Part shown: in pieces, positions 6,261 through 8,422 of the stretch
How the letters are laid out: every line of letters starts with the position of its first letter
Position numbering within the stretch: position 1 is the first letter of the stretch
Assembly (NCBI GenBank): GCA_964405405.1
Contig: CAYONT010000076.1
Coordinates: 1-8,422, forward strand
DNA length: 8,422 nt
Reading direction: 5' to 3'
Origin: CAMCYM01 sp964405405
Lineage (GTDB): Bacteria; Bacteroidota; Bacteroidia; Flavobacteriales_D; Sanyastnellaceae
Position numbers and translations under genes: made by a program
Notes under the pieces: generated by a model
What the model was told of the DNA's origin: nothing
The model's input: the letters and a program-made list of their open reading frames with translations, nothing else
Database searches by the model: none

Positions 6261-8422
6261 ATGAAAATTTGGGTCTGTGCACTGGCGCTCGGGCTACTCA
6301 GCACGGGCGGTGTCAATCGAGCCAGGGGGCAGGGTGCTCCGTGCATCGACGGCTCTGCTGCGGGCTATCCCTGTGCGGGCATCGACTTGGTGGACCGGCT
6401 GACCTGTGCCCAACTCGCAACGACCGCCACGAACGATGTTTGGGGGTGGGAGGACCCGGTGACGGGGGTGGAATGGGTGCTGGTGGGGCTGGTGAACGGG
6501 GTCGCCTTTGTGGAGGTGGGGGTGGGGGGGGAGTTGGTTTGGCATGGCAACCTGCCGACCCAAACGACCTCGAGCACGTGGCGGGATGTGAAGGTGGCGG
6601 GGCAGGTGATGTACGTGGTGAGCGAGGCGCCGGGGCACGGCATCCAGTTGTTCGATTTGGGTCGGTTGCGGACGGCGCCTGTGGGGCCGCAGGTTTGGAC
6701 TGCGGATGCGGTGCTGCCGAGTCCCGGGAATGCGCACAATCTCGTGGTGGACGAAACGATGGAGCGGATGGCAACGGCCGGGGGCAACGTAGGGGATGGG
6801 GGGTTGCTGTTGTTTGACATTGCGAACCCGATGGCGCCGCAACTGCAGGGCAACATCGCAGAGTCGGGCTATGTGCATGATGCGCATTTGGTTCGGTATC
6901 AGGGGCCGGATGGCGGCTGGGTGGGAAGGGATTTGGCCTTCCTGGCGACGCCGGGAAAATGGGTGTGCTGGGACATCACGGAGCCCAGCGACCCGGTGTG
7001 GGTCAGCGAAGGGGTGCACGCGAACAATGGGTACACGCACCAACTCTGGCTCACGCCGGACCACCGGCACCTGCTGGTCGGGGATGAGCTGGACGAGTTG
7101 CAGACGGGCATGGCGACGCGGACGCTGGTGTGGGATGTGTCGAGTCTGACGCAGCCGCAGCTGGCGGTGGCGCACCTGGGCACGACGGGGGCGACGGACC
7201 ACAACCAGTATGTGGTGGGGGAGCTGAGTTTTCAGTCGAACTACCGGGCGGGGTTGCAGGTGCTGTCGCTGGCGGGGGTGGGGGGGGGGGGGGGCGCGGG
7301 CGCGGGCGCGGGCGGCTCGGGCGCGGGCGGCTCGGGCGGCGGTGGAGCGTCGGGCGCGGGGCTCACCCAGGCCATGTTCTTCGACGTGGTGCCGGAAAGC
7401 AACGCGCCCGGGTTCGCGGGGTCGTGGTCGAACTACCCGTTCTTCGGGTCAGGTCGGTTGGCGGTCACGTCGATGGAGGGGGGGCTGTTCTTGCTGCGAC
7501 CTCGGTGGTTGGAGGCGACGGCGCTCGCGGGGTCCACGTGCGTGACGGGGTCGCTGCCGGTTTCGCTGACGCTGCACCCGGGGTTGCGGCCGCCGTTCAC
7601 TTGGGCGTGTCCCGGGCTCCCGCCGGGGGCGGAGATCGTGGGACTCCCCGACACGCTGGGGTCTGCGGGCACGTGGTCGTTCGAGGTGACCGGCCTCGAA
7701 CAGGCGGCCGGGCCGGTGTCGTTCGCGGTCGAAGTCGTCTCGGCGGCCGGGACGGTGGTGTCGGCGCCGGTGGCATTCGAGGTGACCTATGGCGGGGTTT
7801 GGCTTCCAGACGCCGACGGAGACGGCTACGGCGACGCCGGCGCCCCCGTGCTCCTCTGCCACCCCCTGCCGGGCTACGTTCCCGCCTTCCCCGCCAACCC
7901 CGGCCCCGCGCCCGCCTACGACTGCGACGACGCCTCTGCCCTCATCTACCCCGGCGCCCCCGAGATTTGCGATGGCCTCGACAACGACTGCAACGGCGTG
8001 CCCGACGACGCGCCCGGCGCCCTCCCCGGCCCCGGCAGCCCCTTGCTCCCCTGGTACCGCGACACCGACGCCGACGGCTACGGCACCACCGACCATCCCA
8101 CCTTCTGGACCTGCGCCCAACCCCCGGGCTACAGCGCCCTCCCCGGCGACTGCAACGACTACATTCCGTGGATCTACCCCGGCGCCCCCCCCACGGCTTC
8201 CGGCGTCGACAACAACTGCGACGGCTCCATCACCGGCAACGAGTGGCCCCCTTGTTCCGCGAACTTCAACCAGGACATGGGCGTCTCGAGCGCGGACCTA
8301 CTCATCTTCCTCGCCCAGTACGGTTGCCAGGGCAGCTGCCTCGCGGACCTCGATGGCAACGGCTACGTGGCTTCCGGCGATTTGCTCATCATTCTAGCCC
8401 AAATCGGCAAACTCTGCGGAAC
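6261..8422 (+). CDS. Large secreted protein: choice-of-anchor-B propeller, two MopE-like modules, dockerin-like tail (right end cut)
   Basis: Open from ATG 6261 to the window end, 720 codons, with no stop. Residues 1-23 form a signal peptide (MKIWVCALALGLL, then a small-residue region before QGAPC). Residues 24-413 match the choice-of-anchor-B family (TIGR04312): PCIDGSAAGYPC, NDVWGWEDPVTG, SSTWRDVKV, VSEAPGHGIQLFDLGRLR, SGYVHDAHLVRYQGPD, ATDHNQYV, SNYRAGLQVLSL and SMEGGLFLLRP. A Gly/Ala/Ser insertion (about 340-367) interrupts the last part of this fold. Residues 414-510 look like an Ig-type domain. Two MopE-like putative metal-binding modules follow: 516-590 (DADGDGYGD, YDCDD, ICDGLDNDCNG) and 598-659 (DTDADGYGT, GDCNDY, VDNNCDG). 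Residues 665-720 hold two dockerin-like repeats (NFNQDMGVSSADLLIFLAQYG and DLDGNGYVASGDLLIILAQIG) flanked by Cys. Such tails usually stand close to the C-terminus, so little is probably missing. An in-frame ATG at 6225 would only lengthen the signal n-region. Ligand and function are unknown; it is probably surface-attached or released. Confidence 0.88.
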   Translation, partial: MKIWVCALALGLLSTGGVNRARGQGAPCIDGSAAGYPCAGIDLVDRLTCAQLATTATNDVWGWEDPVTGVEWVLVGLVNGVAFVEVGVGGELVWHGNLPTQTTSSTWRDVKVAGQVMYVVSEAPGHGIQLFDLGRLRTAPVGPQVWTADAVLPSPGNAHNLVVDETMERMATAGGNVGDGGLLLFDIANPMAPQLQGNIAESGYVHDAHLVRYQGPDGGWVGRDLAFLATPGKWVCWDITEPSDPVWVSEGVHANNGYTHQLWLTPDHRHLLVGDELDELQTGMATRTLVWDVSSLTQPQLAVAHLGTTGATDHNQYVVGELSFQSNYRAGLQVLSLAGVGGGGGAGAGAGGSGAGGSGGGGASGAGLTQAMFFDVVPESNAPGFAGSWSNYPFFGSGRLAVTSMEGGLFLLRPRWLEATALAGSTCVTGSLPVSLTLHPGLRPPFTWACPGLPPGAEIVGLPDTLGSAGTWSFEVTGLEQAAGPVSFAVEVVSAAGTVVSAPVAFEVTYGGVWLPDADGDGYGDAGAPVLLCHPLPGYVPAFPANPGPAPAYDCDDASALIYPGAPEICDGLDNDCNGVPDDAPGALPGPGSPLLPWYRDTDADGYGTTDHPTFWTCAQPPGYSALPGDCNDYIPWIYPGAPPTASGVDNNCDGSITGNEWPPCSANFNQDMGVSSADLLIFLAQYGCQGSCLADLDGNGYVASGDLLIILAQIGKLCG
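7280..7361 (+). repeat. 15-G run and GC-rich microsatellite inside the propeller gene
   Basis: A run of 15 Gs (7280-7294) is followed by repeats of GCGGGC and GGCTCGGGC units to about 7361. In frame it codes about 28 residues of Gly, Ala and Ser (residues 340-367). The frame continues correctly into family-typical sequence (FFDVVPESNAPGF), so the length in this read is in phase. Loss of one G would shift into a frame that meets TGA at 7543-7545 and truncate the protein before the MopE-like modules. Confidence 0.75.

Noticed and set aside
7789..8397. 202-residue Thr/Pro/Ala-rich frame
   Set aside because: A shifted frame of the MopE-like and dockerin-like modules, whose own frame shows clear motifs.
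1..8422. CRISPR array, tRNA, rRNA, transposase or phage genes
   Set aside because: No regularly spaced repeats, no cloverleaf or rRNA-like sequence and no such protein motifs were seen on either strand.

Overview
The window most likely comes from a high-GC member of the Bacteroidota, probably Flavobacteriales. This is inferred from gene families and promoter grammar, not from a marker gene. Three signs agree. The long secreted protein at the right end joins a choice-of-anchor-B propeller, MopE-like modules and a dockerin-like tail, a mix I associate with Flavobacteriales. The lytic transglycosylase reads like the flavobacterial MltD-type enzymes. The promoter in front of the toxin-antitoxin pair fits the Bacteroidota -33/-7 pattern (TTG, 19 bases, TAnnTTTG) and not the E. 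coli pattern.

Layout. Bases 1-~1620 are AT-rich (about 31% G+C over the first 180 bases, counted by hand). They look like an accessory segment. A lipoprotein gene on the minus strand runs off the left edge (172..1). It is followed by about 800 bases with no convincing gene but some inverted repeats, and then by a HigB-HigA toxin-antitoxin operon with its own promoter and a palindromic operator. From about 1640 onward the DNA is very GC-rich, near 78% in places. A possible G-quadruplex lies in the leader of a membrane-anchored lytic transglycosylase (1769..2791, +). This gene converges on, and overlaps by 17 bases, a compact three-gene minus-strand operon read from 6172 to 2775: a TIGR01777 SDR-type epimerase, a class I CPD photolyase and a CaiB/BaiF CoA-transferase. 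An 88-base divergent spacer then leads to a large secreted protein (6261 to beyond the right edge, at least 720 residues).

How the genes work together. HigB/HigA form a self-contained toxin-antitoxin unit, probably repressed by HigA at the 31-base inverted repeat that overlaps its promoter. The epimerase and photolyase are translationally coupled (ATGA overlap), and the CoA-transferase follows after 9 bases, so the three are probably one transcript. Light-driven DNA repair is the only activity in that operon that can be named firmly. The transglycosylase remodels peptidoglycan. The large protein is exported; its role is unknown.

No CRISPR array, rRNA, tRNA or insertion sequence was seen. The most unusual items are three. 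One is the large protein, whose propeller is interrupted by a Gly/Ala/Ser stretch coded by a 15-G run, and whose synonymous codon use flips from G-ending to C-ending at the start of its C-terminal modules. The second is the tightly overlapping promoter and operator of higBA. The third is the sharp composition change near 1620-1690.
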